A stretch of DNA of 49,195 nucleotides from Oscillospiraceae bacterium (GTDB taxonomy: Bacteria > Bacillota_A > Clostridia > Oscillospirales > Oscillospiraceae): assembly GCA_015067895.1 (NCBI GenBank), contig SVLP01000019.1, positions 1-49,195 on the forward strand. Direction: 5' to 3'. Below the pieces are notes generated by a model. It was given only the letters and a program-made list of their open reading frames with translations, was not told where the DNA came from and did no database searches. The position numbers were made by a program, and so were the translations under genes. This document shows, in pieces, positions 32,994 through 41,072 of this stretch. How positions within the stretch are numbered: the stretch's first letter is position 1; every line of letters starts with the position of its first letter.

Positions 32994-34090
32994 AGCTGAA
33001 AGCCCCCAACCTGACCTACCGCACCCGCAGGCGGCTGAAGACCACCGGACTGGTGCTGGGCGGCGTCCTGGCCGTATCCCTGGTGGTGTGGCTGTGCTGG
33101 ATTCTGTGGCTGGGCCGGTTCGTGGTCTATTCCCGGGACGCAGTGCGGCTGGATTTTGAATGGGTCACCCCCGGCGCGTTCGTGGCCGCCGTGCAGCCCG
33201 AGGAAGCGGAGATCAACATCATTTTCGACGACGGCAGCGAGGTGGTCGTTGACCGCACCAAGCCCCTGGAGCGCATGAGCGGCTTCTATGTGACCACCGA
33301 TATGCTGGTGGACGATGTGGAAGCTGTGGAGCGCCTGATCCGGGAGCAGCCCAAGGGCACCGCCATCATGCTGGAGCTGAAATCCGGCACCGGCAACTTC
33401 TACTACAACACCTCCCTACCCGGCGCCAACGTCAGCAGCAAGATCGACGAGGAGGCTGTGGAAAGCCTCATCAAATACATCACCAAGGCAGACTATTACA
33501 CCGTGGCCTGCGTCTCTGCCTTCCGGGATCGGGCCTACGGCCTGAAAAACACCTCCTACGGCCTGCACCATTCCTCGGGCCGGTACCTCTGGGCCGGTGA
33601 CGACAAGTGCTACTGGCTGGATCCCACCAAGAACGGCACCCGCTCCTGGCTGATCGAGGTGGCCTCGGAGCTGCGGGATCTGGGCTTCGACGAGGTGGTC
33701 TTCACCGATTTCTGCTTCCCGCCCACCGAGGACATCCTCTTCGAGGGGGACAAGCTGGCAGCCCTGAACGAGACGGCGGAGCATCTGGTCTACAACCTGG
33801 CCACCGACAGCTTCGGCGTCAGCTTCCTGTGCAACGACCCCGGCTTCAAGCTGCCCGACGGGCGAACCCGGGTCTACCGGGACGATGTGGACGCCGCCAT
33901 GGCCCAGGACACCGCTGCAGCCCTGGACATCCCCAGCATGGAGGTGAACCTGGTCTACCTGACCGAGGCCATGGACACCCGCTTCGACGTCTTCGGCGTC
34001 CTGCGGCCCATGCCCATCGGCATGACCGAGCTGCCCATCGCGACGACGCCCCCCGTCCAGCTCCCGGAGGAGCCGGTGGCGGAGCAATAA
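32990..34090 (+). CDS. Membrane-anchored putative glycoside hydrolase (DUF4015-like)
   Basis: 366 residues. One N-terminal membrane helix (about 17-42) places the rest outside. The extracytoplasmic part (FYVTTDMLVDD..., IKYITKADYYTVACVSAFRDR, DLGFDEVVFTDFCFPP) resembles the TIM-barrel fold annotated as putative glycoside hydrolase (DUF4015), with acidic residues in the LDPTKNGTRSW and VVFTDF segments as likely active-site positions. The substrate is unknown; cell-wall glycan is a reasonable guess. The ATG overlaps the prmA stop codon by 4 bases. Confidence 0.75.
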   Translation: MKLKAPNLTYRTRRRLKTTGLVLGGVLAVSLVVWLCWILWLGRFVVYSRDAVRLDFEWVTPGAFVAAVQPEEAEINIIFDDGSEVVVDRTKPLERMSGFYVTTDMLVDDVEAVERLIREQPKGTAIMLELKSGTGNFYYNTSLPGANVSSKIDEEAVESLIKYITKADYYTVACVSAFRDRAYGLKNTSYGLHHSSGRYLWAGDDKCYWLDPTKNGTRSWLIEVASELRDLGFDEVVFTDFCFPPTEDILFEGDKLAALNETAEHLVYNLATDSFGVSFLCNDPGFKLPDGRTRVYRDDVDAAMAQDTAAALDIPSMEVNLVYLTEAMDTRFDVFGVLRPMPIGMTELPIATTPPVQLPEEPVAEQ

Positions 34091-34109
34091 GAACCAGGAG
34101 ATGACGCCC

Positions 34110-34820
34110 ATGTACAGCGACGTATTCTGCAAGGTCTACAACGAATTCGGCTGGAACTACTATCCCGAAGCCTTCGGCGAGCAGCTGCTGAAGTGGCTGG
34201 CTGACCACGGTCTGCATCCGGCTACTGCCATGGACTTGGCCTGCGGCACCGGTGTGCTCTGCCGGATCCTGAAAGAAAATGGCATCCGCAGCCACGGTAT
34301 GGATTTTTCCGCCGGTATGATCGACATTGCCCGTCAGGCAAGCCCTGATATCCCCTATGATGTGGCGGATATGGTCACCTACCGTCCGGCGCAGCAGTTC
34401 GATCTGGTCACCTGCACCGGCGATGCATTGAACCACATCCCGGCGCTTGCCGATGTGGAAAAAATCTTTGAAAATGTATACGCCTATCTGGCTCCCGGCG
34501 GGCATTTCATCTTCGACCTGCTGGACGAGCAGGAGATCTCCACCGCCGAGCCCTTCGACCTGGAGTTCGACGAAAGGATCTCCGCCCGGTTCCAGATCAC
34601 CCGGCCGGAGGTGAACAGGGTGCATTTGCAGACCCAGGTCTTTGAGCACGGCGTCCTCAGCTTCACCGAGGACATTTTCGAGACCGTCCACGACCGGCAG
34701 ACCGTCTGCGGCCTGCTGAAACGGCAGGGCTTCGAGCTGGTCAAATGTGCCCACCGTCTGAGCGACGAGGGGGCCGAGGTGGCGACCTGGTATCTGATCG
34801 CAAGAAAGCCGGAACGCTGA
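34110..34820 (+). CDS. Class I SAM-dependent methyltransferase
   Basis: 236 residues. MDLACGTGVLCRIL (41-54) is the SAM-binding motif, GMDFSAGMIDIAR the second motif, and FDLVTCTGDALNHIP the post-I acidic segment. The fold is complete, but the substrate is not deducible. Start chosen at 34110 because AGGAG lies 9 bases upstream; the in-frame ATG at 34101 touches that ribosome site. Third gene of the prmA operon. Confidence 0.88.
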   Translation: MYSDVFCKVYNEFGWNYYPEAFGEQLLKWLADHGLHPATAMDLACGTGVLCRILKENGIRSHGMDFSAGMIDIARQASPDIPYDVADMVTYRPAQQFDLVTCTGDALNHIPALADVEKIFENVYAYLAPGGHFIFDLLDEQEISTAEPFDLEFDERISARFQITRPEVNRVHLQTQVFEHGVLSFTEDIFETVHDRQTVCGLLKRQGFELVKCAHRLSDEGAEVATWYLIARKPER

Positions 34821-34846
34821 GAATTCCAAAAGCTGCACGAAACCCC

Positions 34847-34875
34847 TGTAGGGAACGGCTACGGCCGTTCCGCAG
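34847..34875. repeat. GTAGGG-type palindrome, copy 5
   Basis: TGTAGG then GGAACGGCTACGGCCGTTCC then GCAG. The centre differs from other copies but remains symmetrical. Inverted relative to copy 6. Confidence 0.8.
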
Positions 34876-34960
34876 TACGGTCTGAGAGATTGGGATTGTG
34901 TCCGGCGAATTCGTAACATCCTGCCACTTCGCCCAGGTGCACCGATTAGGAAGGTGCATG

Positions 34961-34990
34961 CTGCGGAACGGTCATGACCGTTCCCTACGG
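34961..34990. repeat. GTAGGG-type palindrome, copy 6 (inverted)
   Basis: CTGC then GGAACGGTCATGACCGTTCC then CTACGG. Together with copy 5 it bounds an 85-base segment between the methyltransferase gene and pfkA. Confidence 0.8.
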
Positions 34991-35010
34991 GGCATCACCG
35001 AAAATGGGTG

Positions 35011-35080
35011 TGCACAATCCTGCGATAATCGTGCATAATGCTGCACAGTCCTTGCATACAAAGGTAAAATATGGTATCCT
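35011..35080 (+). promoter_or_regulatory. pfkA promoter with phased TGC repeats
   Basis: TTGCAT (35052-35057), 17-bp spacer, TATCCT (35075-35080). Upstream, TGCA or TGCG begins at 35011, 35021, 35032, 35042 and 35053, i.e. every 10-11 bp, with related following bases (TGCACAATCC, TGCGATAATC, TGCATAATGC, TGCACAGTCC). The last lies in the -35. Confidence 0.7.
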
Positions 35081-35132
35081 GAAACCAGAAAAAACGGCCC
35101 CCCAGGCGGCCTGAATAACGGAGGTAGCACTT

Positions 35133-36101
35133 ATGAAGGTTAGAAGAATCGGCGTTCTCACATCCGGCGGCGACGCCCCCGGCATGAACTCCTGCGTCCG
35201 GGCTGTTGTCCGGGCCGCCATCCATCACGGCTTCGAGGTCTACGGCATCCGCCGTGGCTGGCACGGCCTTATCAACGGCGACGTGGTTCGGCTCCAGATC
35301 AAGGATGTCTCCCGGATCATCAATCGCGGCGGCACCATCCTCTACACCGCCCGCAGCAAGGAATTCATGACCGAGGAGGGCCAGCGCAAGGCCGCCTCTA
35401 CCTGCAAGTTCCTTGGTCTGGACAGCGTCATCGCCATCGGCGGCGACGGCACCTTCCGGGGCGCCCAGGCCCTGAGCAAGTTCGGCGTCAATGTCATCGG
35501 CATCCCTGCCACCATCGACAACGACATCGGCTGCACCAACTACTGCCTGGGCTTCGACACCGCCGCCAACACCGCCATCGAGTGCATCGACAAGCTCCGC
35601 GACACCATGCAGTCCCACGAGCGCTGCTCCGTGGTCGAGGTCATGGGCCGCCATGCGGGCTTCCTGGCCATGTACGTGGGCCTGGCCGTCGGTGCCACCG
35701 CCGTTCTGGTGCCCGAGAATCCCATCTCCAACGAGGAGCTCATCGAGAAGATCCGCCTGGCCCGGCTCAATGGCTTCTCCCACTACATGATCGTTGTGGC
35801 CGAGGGTGCGGCTCCCGCAGCCGAGGTGGCGAAGATCATCAAGGAGGCCACCGACCTGGATCCCCGGGTCACCGTTCTGGGCCACATCCAGCGCGGCGGC
35901 TCCCCCACTGCCCGCGACCGTGTGGCTGCCACCAAGATGGGCTACCTGGCCGTGGAGCTGCTGACCAAGGGCCAGACCAACCGCATCGTCTGCACCCGCG
36001 ACGGCGGCTACATCGATGTGGACATGGACGACGGCCTGGCCGCAAAGAAGCGGATGCAGGACATGGAGAAGGACGTCCTGGCCGCCATGACCGGACTGTA
36101 A
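35133..36101 (+). CDS. pfkA: ATP-dependent 6-phosphofructokinase
   Basis: A glycolytic enzyme phosphorylating fructose 6-phosphate. 322 residues, normal for the bacterial tetramer. SGGDAPGMN at 11-19 and GGDGTFRGA at about 103-111 bind nucleotide; the Gly after GGD (rather than Asp) marks the ATP-using type. PATIDNDI (around 124-131) carries the catalytic Asp. MGRHAGFLA and HIQRGGSPTARDR follow in the substrate region. GGAGGT precedes the ATG. Single-gene unit with its own strong promoter and terminator. Confidence 0.96.
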   Translation: MKVRRIGVLTSGGDAPGMNSCVRAVVRAAIHHGFEVYGIRRGWHGLINGDVVRLQIKDVSRIINRGGTILYTARSKEFMTEEGQRKAASTCKFLGLDSVIAIGGDGTFRGAQALSKFGVNVIGIPATIDNDIGCTNYCLGFDTAANTAIECIDKLRDTMQSHERCSVVEVMGRHAGFLAMYVGLAVGATAVLVPENPISNEELIEKIRLARLNGFSHYMIVVAEGAAPAAEVAKIIKEATDLDPRVTVLGHIQRGGSPTARDRVAATKMGYLAVELLTKGQTNRIVCTRDGGYIDVDMDDGLAAKKRMQDMEKDVLAAMTGL

Positions 36102-36113
36102 TTGGAAAATACG

Positions 36114-36142
36114 AAGAGCGCAGGCCATGGGCCTGCGCTCTT
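36114..36142 (+). terminator. pfkA terminator
   Basis: AAGAGCGCAGGCC, loop ATG, GGCCTGCGCTCTT. A near-identical 25-base copy stands at 36410-36434, on the far side of the hairpin array. Confidence 0.8.
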
Positions 36143-36167
36143 CAGGCTGTAGGGAAATGTTCAGTCC

Positions 36168-36393
36168 TTGCCCCCCGCATTTATGAGGGGGGATGGCCGC
36201 AGGCCAGGGGGGAGTCCGCATATTTGCAACGCAAATATGCGGAAAAGCCCGTTTTTCATGGAAAAACGGGCAGACACCCTCCGACCCGGCGGCTTCGTGC
36301 TTTGCCCGGAGCCGCCGGGCCACCTGAAGGTGAATTGCCCCGCAGGGGCAAGAGAGGCCACCCTGGGGTGCCCCCATAAATGGGGGAGGCAAG
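36168..36393. repeat. Multi-hairpin repeat element
   Basis: The ends CTTGCC and GGCAAG are inverted. Inside are consecutive perfect hairpins: CCGCATATTTGC/GCAAATATGCGG (36216-36242), GCCCGTTTTTC/GAAAAACGGGC (36247-36271), CCGGCGGCT/AGCCGCCGG (about 36287-36318), CACCT/AGGTG (36321-36332) and TTGCCCC/GGGGCAA (36335-36351). It covers the gap between pfkA and the next gene. No coding sequence. Confidence 0.85.
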
Positions 36394-36409
36394 GGGGGAA
36401 CGACAGATT

Positions 36410-36434
36410 GAGCGCAGGCCGTGGGCCTGCGCTC
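36410..36434. terminator. Second copy of the pfkA-type terminator stem
   Basis: GAGCGCAGGCC, GTG, GGCCTGCGCTC, followed by TTT on the plus strand. It lies just past the end of the minus-strand membrane gene, where it can also act for that gene, though its minus-strand T-tract is poor. Confidence 0.6.
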
Positions 36435-36443
36435 TTTGCGTGT

Positions 36444-37433
36444 TTATTCGGTTTCGGTCAGCGTTTCGATGGGCTCCGGGTGGGCGATGGCTTCGAAGGC
36501 CAGCACGTAGGCGGCGTCCACCTCGCATTTTTTCCACAGGGACAGCAGGGTGTTCAGCACACAGTAGGCCACCAGCGTTCCGAAGAACATGACCGTGGCA
36601 TCGATGGGCAATGTGATCCCCAGCATCGCCAGGATCACATCCAGATAGCCCACCGCCGCGATCACCGCGCCCAGGCCGTGATACCACCAGAATCGCAGAT
36701 CCAGCTTCAGCAGCTGCCACTTGTGGCCCCGCATGAGCCGCAGGCTTTCGAAGTGGGCCCGGACGCCGCCGATGGGCCGCTCCACGATCAGGTACATGGC
36801 CATCCGGAAGCCGTAGGTCAGCCACAGATACACCGGGATGGCGAGCACCAGGGTGATGATGACCATGGGGATGGCCGCCTTGCGCATGACGTCCATGGGG
36901 AGCAGCTCCAGATTCAGGGTGCCATCGGCGGCGAGGATGGCGGGATCTTCCAGGATGGGGGCCAGCTCCTGGGCGAATTCCATGCCCATGGGGGACAGGG
37001 AGAAGACCAGTCCCGCCAGATTCACCACGCTCATCATCAGCAGCACCACCGTCAGGAACTCAAAGGCCACGGCACCCAGGATCCGGCCGAACCGGCGGAA
37101 GCCCTCGGTCATGTCCCCCAGCCGGGGAGCCTGATTCCGCACCATGGTGAGCATGGAAAACAGGAAGCCCGCCGACCAGAAGGGGCCGAAGAACAGATTC
37201 ACGTAGGTCAAAACCTCCTGGATGGTTTGCAGGATGGAGCGCATCCCCAGTCCACCCAGACCGCCGGTGGAGCCGATCTGGGAGTCCAGATACAGGTTCA
37301 GACCGTTGGCGCCCAGGGAAATGGCGGCCATGACGCCGCAGTAAAGGAGCACCAGCCGCCGCGTCTCGCTGCGGAATCCACCCGCAGCCGCCGCGCCCCG
37401 GGCCTTGAGCTCCCGTGTGTCCAGATATGCCAT
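36444..37433 (-). CDS. DUF975-like integral membrane protein
   Basis: 329 residues with about six hydrophobic helices. The signature SLRLMRGHKWQLLKLDLRFWWYHGL near the C-terminal third matches the DUF975 protein at 26705 (MMRGHKGELFWLELTFLGW), so the two are distant paralogues. N-terminal RELKARG and the following helix are also of that type. Function unknown. ATG 37433 is chosen for GGAGG 8 bases upstream. Divergent from an XRE regulator gene, 141 bases between them. Confidence 0.82.
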   Translation of the reverse strand: MAYLDTRELKARGAAAAGGFRSETRRLVLLYCGVMAAISLGANGLNLYLDSQIGSTGGLGGLGMRSILQTIQEVLTYVNLFFGPFWSAGFLFSMLTMVRNQAPRLGDMTEGFRRFGRILGAVAFEFLTVVLLMMSVVNLAGLVFSLSPMGMEFAQELAPILEDPAILAADGTLNLELLPMDVMRKAAIPMVIITLVLAIPVYLWLTYGFRMAMYLIVERPIGGVRAHFESLRLMRGHKWQLLKLDLRFWWYHGLGAVIAAVGYLDVILAMLGITLPIDATVMFFGTLVAYCVLNTLLSLWKKCEVDAAYVLAFEAIAHPEPIETLTETE

Positions 37434-37513
37434 GTCGTTTTCCTCCAAATGTTCAAACAGATAAGGAAAGTGTATACCAATTTCCCGGAAATAGCAAATG
37501 AAATTTTTATGAC

Positions 37514-37542
37514 TTGCTCCGGTTTCGGTTCCGTGCTAAAAT
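37514..37542 (+). promoter_or_regulatory. Promoter of the XRE/TPR-like regulator
   Basis: TTGCTC, 17-bp spacer, TAAAAT with TGC before the -10 (extended -10). Confidence 0.75.
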
Positions 37543-37574
37543 AGGGTAAACCAAATTTACCTGGAGGACAAGCT

Positions 37575-38294
37575 ATGACCATGGGACAGCGGATCCTGGC
37601 CGCGCGGCAGGCGGCGGGACTGAGCCAGCGGGAGCTGGCGGGCGGGGAGATCACCCGCAATATGCTCTCAAGCCTGGAGCACGATGCCGCCAACCCCTCG
37701 GTGGCGACACTGCGCTATCTTTCCAAGCGGCTGGGAAAGCCCGTCAGCTGGTTTCTCGGGGAGGACGGGCCTTCTGAGGGCGTTTCCGCCTTCGAAGCCG
37801 GGGACTACCGCCGCTGCCGGGAGCTGATGACCGACGCGGAGCGGCAATGGCTGGAGCCCGTGGCCCTGCTGCGGGAAAGCGAGCGGGCCCTGGACGAGGG
37901 GCGCATCCCCTATGCCGTGCAGCTTCTGGAGCAGCTGGAGGGGCTGACCTCTCCCCTCTTCGGCCCGGAGCTGTCGAGAAAGGCCGCGATTTTGCGATGC
38001 CGCTGTGGAAAATTCGACACCATCCCCGAGGACGGTGCGCTTTTCCTGAAAGCGAAGCAGGCCCTGGCCGATGGCCGCCGGGAGGACGCGGTTCGATATC
38101 TTCTGGCCCAGGACGACCGGGGCCCGGCGTGGGAGTATCTGATGGGCGAGTGCGTCTTTCTCTCCGGGGACTATGCCAAGGCGAAGGAGCACTACCACCG
38201 CTGTGAGGAAGCCGTGGATGTCCGTGCCCGGCTGGAGATCTGCTACCGGGAGCTGGAGGATTATAAGATGGCCTATTACTATGCGAAGAAATAA
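37575..38294 (+). CDS. XRE-type regulator with helical C-terminal domain
   Basis: 239 residues. The N-terminal HTH (about 4-62) reads GQRILAARQAAGLSQRELAGGEITRNMLSSLEHDAANPSVATLRYLSKRLGKPVSWFL. The rest is helical with TPR-like pairs (ALFLKAKQALADGRREDAVRYLLA, ECVFLSGDYAKAKEHYHRCEEA, LEICYRELEDYKMAYYYAKK). This layout suits a sensor that binds a peptide or protein, as in RRNPP-type regulators, though the match is only architectural. GGAGG lies 7 bases before the ATG. It may control the divergent membrane gene. Confidence 0.88.
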   Translation: MTMGQRILAARQAAGLSQRELAGGEITRNMLSSLEHDAANPSVATLRYLSKRLGKPVSWFLGEDGPSEGVSAFEAGDYRRCRELMTDAERQWLEPVALLRESERALDEGRIPYAVQLLEQLEGLTSPLFGPELSRKAAILRCRCGKFDTIPEDGALFLKAKQALADGRREDAVRYLLAQDDRGPAWEYLMGECVFLSGDYAKAKEHYHRCEEAVDVRARLEICYRELEDYKMAYYYAKK

Positions 38295-38298
38295 AAAA

Positions 38299-38332
38299 GG
38301 ACACCACAGAGCATGTGGTGTCCCATTTTTTA
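38299..38332. terminator. Terminator between regulator gene and ftsH
   Basis: GGACACCAC, loop, GTGGTGTCC, then CATTTTTT on the plus strand; an A run precedes the stem, so it can also serve ftsH on the minus strand. Confidence 0.88.
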
Positions 38333-40177
38333 TTCCTCGGTGATCTCGACCTGGGTGCCCTCCATGACGGCGGCGAACTCCTTGCCGGTCATGCTCTCGT
38401 GCTCCAGCAGGTAGGCGGCAACGGCGTCCAGCTTTTCCCGGTGCTCGGTCAGCAGCTCCAGGGATCTCCGGTAGGCGCTGTCGATGACGGCCTTGACCTC
38501 ATCGTCGATGAGACCGGCCACCTTCTCGGAGTAGCTCTTGGTCTTGCCATAGCTGCCGCCGATGAAGACTTCGTCCTCGGAGTGGTAGGAGACGGTGCCG
38601 AGCTGCTTGCTCATGCCGTAGCGGGCGACCATGTCCCGGGCGGTCTGGCTGGCTCGCTCGATGTCGTTGGACGCGCCGGTGGTGATGTCCCGGAAGACGA
38701 TCTCCTCGGCGGCGCGGCCGCCCAGCAGACCCACGATGTCCTCGAACATCTCGTTGCGGGTCAGGTGATTGCTGTCCTCGCTGGGCAGGCTCCAGGTGGT
38801 GCCCAGGCTCCGGCCCCGGGGGACGATGGTGATGTGGTGCACGGGGTCGGCAGTTTGCAGGTGGTGCATGACCACGGCGTGACCTGCCTCGTGGTAGGCG
38901 GTGATCTTCAGATCCCGCTCGTTTTTGGCGCGGCTGCGCTTCTCGGGGCCTGCGATGACCTTCATCATGGCCTCGTTCACGTCCTCCTGGAGGATCACGG
39001 GCCGGTCGGCCCGGGTGGCCAGGATGGCGGCCTCATTTAAGAGGTTCTGGAGGTCTGCACCGGTGAAGCCGGCGGTGGTCATGGCGATCTTCTTCAGCTC
39101 CACATCGTCGCCCAGACGCTTGTCCCGGGCGTGGACTTTCAGGATCTCCTCGCGGCCCTTGGAGTCGGGCTTGCCCACGTAGATCTCCCGGTCGAAGCGG
39201 CCGGGACGGCGCAGGGCGGGATCCAGGATGTCGGGGCGGTTGGTGGCCGCCAGGACGATGACGCCCTCGGCCTTGCCGAAGCCGTCCATTTCGACCAGCA
39301 GCTGGTTCAGGGTCTGCTCCTTTTCGTCGTGGCCGCCGCCGAGACCCGAGCCGCGCTTGCGGCCCACGGCATCGATCTCATCGATGAAGATGATGGCGGG
39401 GGCGGCCTTCTTGGCCTGGTCAAAGAGGTCGCGGACACGGCTGGCGCCGACGCCCACGTACATCTCCACAAAATCGGAGCCGGAGATGGACAAAAACTGC
39501 ACCTCCGCCTCACCGGCCACGGCCCGGGCCAGCAGGGTCTTACCGGTGCCGGGAGGGCCCACCAGCAGGATGCCGTGGGGGATCCGGGCACCCATCTGGT
39601 TGAATTTCTCAGGAGCGCGGAGGAAATCCACCACCTCCTGGAGCTCGGCCTTTTCTTCATCGGCACCGGCTACGTCGTTGAAGGTGACCTTCCGGTTGTC
39701 GGGGATGCCCACCACGGTACGGGCTCTGCCGAAATTGCTCATGCCGTTGTTGGCACCGCCGCTGATGCGGCTCATGAGGATGAACCAGAGCAGCAGCAGC
39801 ACACCGCCTGCAAGAAGCAGGGGCATCACGAAGTCCATGGGCGTGGTCTCGGCCACGGGCAGGAAGTTGTAGCTTTCCAGTACGCCGCTCTCGGTCTGTG
39901 CGGCCCGGAGCTCTTCGGTCTGCGCCAGGAAATAGTCCGGGTCGCCCAGGTCACACAGCAGCGTTTCCTTCCCATCGTAGGTGCCGTGGAGGGTCAGCTC
40001 GATCTGGGTGCCCTGGATGATGAAGGACTTGACCTGCTCGGCTTCAAAGAGCTCCACGATCTGGGTGTGGCTCAGCTTGGTGGTCTTCATGCCGAACAGG
40101 CCGTTGGCCCAGCCCAGCAGCAGGCTCAGCACCAGCAGATACACCAGCATGGGGAACATTCTACGGTTGTTTTTCAA
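38330..40177 (-). CDS. ftsH: ATP-dependent membrane zinc protease FtsH
   Basis: A membrane-anchored AAA+ protease for quality control of membrane and regulatory proteins. 615 residues: helix 1 (about 8-26), extracytoplasmic domain (about 30-112), helix 2 (about 115-136). AAA module: Walker A GPPGTGKT 207-214, Walker B IIFIDEID with Asp266-Glu267, second region of homology [20 protein letters not shown]. Protease site HEAGH 429-433. The start is TTG at 40177 (KNNRR), with AAGGAG 10 bases upstream. It follows hpt by 18 bases, the usual Firmicute order. Confidence 0.96.
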   Translation of the reverse strand: MKNNRRMFPMLVYLLVLSLLLGWANGLFGMKTTKLSHTQIVELFEAEQVKSFIIQGTQIELTLHGTYDGKETLLCDLGDPDYFLAQTEELRAAQTESGVLESYNFLPVAETTPMDFVMPLLLAGGVLLLLWFILMSRISGGANNGMSNFGRARTVVGIPDNRKVTFNDVAGADEEKAELQEVVDFLRAPEKFNQMGARIPHGILLVGPPGTGKTLLARAVAGEAEVQFLSISGSDFVEMYVGVGASRVRDLFDQAKKAAPAIIFIDEIDAVGRKRGSGLGGGHDEKEQTLNQLLVEMDGFGKAEGVIVLAATNRPDILDPALRRPGRFDREIYVGKPDSKGREEILKVHARDKRLGDDVELKKIAMTTAGFTGADLQNLLNEAAILATRADRPVILQEDVNEAMMKVIAGPEKRSRAKNERDLKITAYHEAGHAVVMHHLQTADPVHHITIVPRGRSLGTTWSLPSEDSNHLTRNEMFEDIVGLLGGRAAEEIVFRDITTGASNDIERASQTARDMVARYGMSKQLGTVSYHSEDEVFIGGSYGKTKSYSEKVAGLIDDEVKAVIDSAYRRSLELLTEHREKLDAVAAYLLEHESMTGKEFAAVMEGTQVEITEE

Positions 40178-40195
40178 GTTACGATTGCTCCTTAT

Positions 40196-40735
40196 TTATG
40201 CGTAGCACTCAGGCTTCAGGATGCCCACGTAGGGCAGGTTGCGATACTTTTCGTTAAAGTCCAGGCCGTAGCCCACCACGAACTCGTTGGGGATCACGAA
40301 ACCGGTGTAGTCGGCCTTGACGGTGACACCCGCTCTGCGCCGCTCGGGCTTGTCCAGCAGGGTGCAGATCTTCAGGGAGGCGGGCTCCTTGATCTTCAGG
40401 TGGTTGACGATGAACTCCAGGGAGTTGCCGGTGTCGAAGATGTCCTCCAGGATCAGCACATGGCGGCCGTGGATGTCGCTGGAGAGGTCTTTGGATACCA
40501 TGGTGCGGCCCGTGGACTCGGTGCCCCGGTAGCTGGAGACGCACATGAAGTCCATCTGGCAGGGGATGTCCATGGCCCGGATCATGTCGGCGTAGAAGAT
40601 GACCACGCCCTTGAGAACGCCCACCACCACGGGGTTCTTGTCCCGGTACTCCTCAGACAGGATCTTGCCCAGCTCGGCGATCTTGGCCTGGATCTCGGTC
40701 TCGGTCAGCAGGATCCGTTCGATATCGTGATGCAT
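40196..40735 (-). CDS. hpt: Hypoxanthine-guanine phosphoribosyltransferase
   Basis: A purine salvage enzyme making IMP or GMP from hypoxanthine or guanine and PRPP. 179 residues. The PRPP-binding loop VLILEDIFDTGNSL is at 93-106, the early loop VGVLKGVVIF at 38-47, and the flexible-loop segment SSYRGTESTGR at 67-77. GAGGG lies before the ATG at 40735. It sits between tilS and ftsH as in Bacillus. A 337-base repeat-bearing gap separates it from tilS. Confidence 0.96.
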   Translation of the reverse strand: MHHDIERILLTETEIQAKIAELGKILSEEYRDKNPVVVGVLKGVVIFYADMIRAMDIPCQMDFMCVSSYRGTESTGRTMVSKDLSSDIHGRHVLILEDIFDTGNSLEFIVNHLKIKEPASLKICTLLDKPERRRAGVTVKADYTGFVIPNEFVVGYGLDFNEKYRNLPYVGILKPECYA

Positions 40736-40863
40736 GTTTAACCCTCACTTTTCTGTTTTTATTGATGCGTAACAGAATGCCAAGGCAGGACGTGGGCCTG
40801 CTCCCGCCGGGGTGCTGAAAATCAGTACAAAGCGAGATCGCTGCGGACAGCTCCGACAACCGC
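40736..40863. other. Spacer upstream of hpt
   Basis: No gene. No convincing promoter is visible for hpt; weak -35-like TTGGCA on the minus strand lacks a well-spaced -10. Contains TGCGGACAGCT, also found at the same relative place beside the repeat at 43770. Confidence 0.4.
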
Positions 40864-40970
40864 TGTCATTGCGAGGAGGGCAAAGCCCGACGCGGCAATC
40901 TCCTGGTACTGCGTCAAATTCAGCACATTGTACCAGGAGATTGCCACGCCCTGACGGGCTCGCAATGACA
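40864..40970. repeat. CATTGCGAG palindrome, copy 3
   Basis: TGTCATTGCGAG and CTCGCAATGACA ends, inner arms CAATCTCCTGGTAC and GTACCAGGAGATTG (one mismatch). Followed by GGTTCTTCTG, which also flanks copies 1, 2 and 4. Confidence 0.88.
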
Positions 40971-41072
40971 TGGAACTTTTGGCTGGTTCTTCTGACGGAA
41001 CAAAGCAATGCTCTGCCAGGCAGCGGGGGCAAGCCCCCGCCCTGCATTGCGCTTCTGGATGGCATCTTTGGT

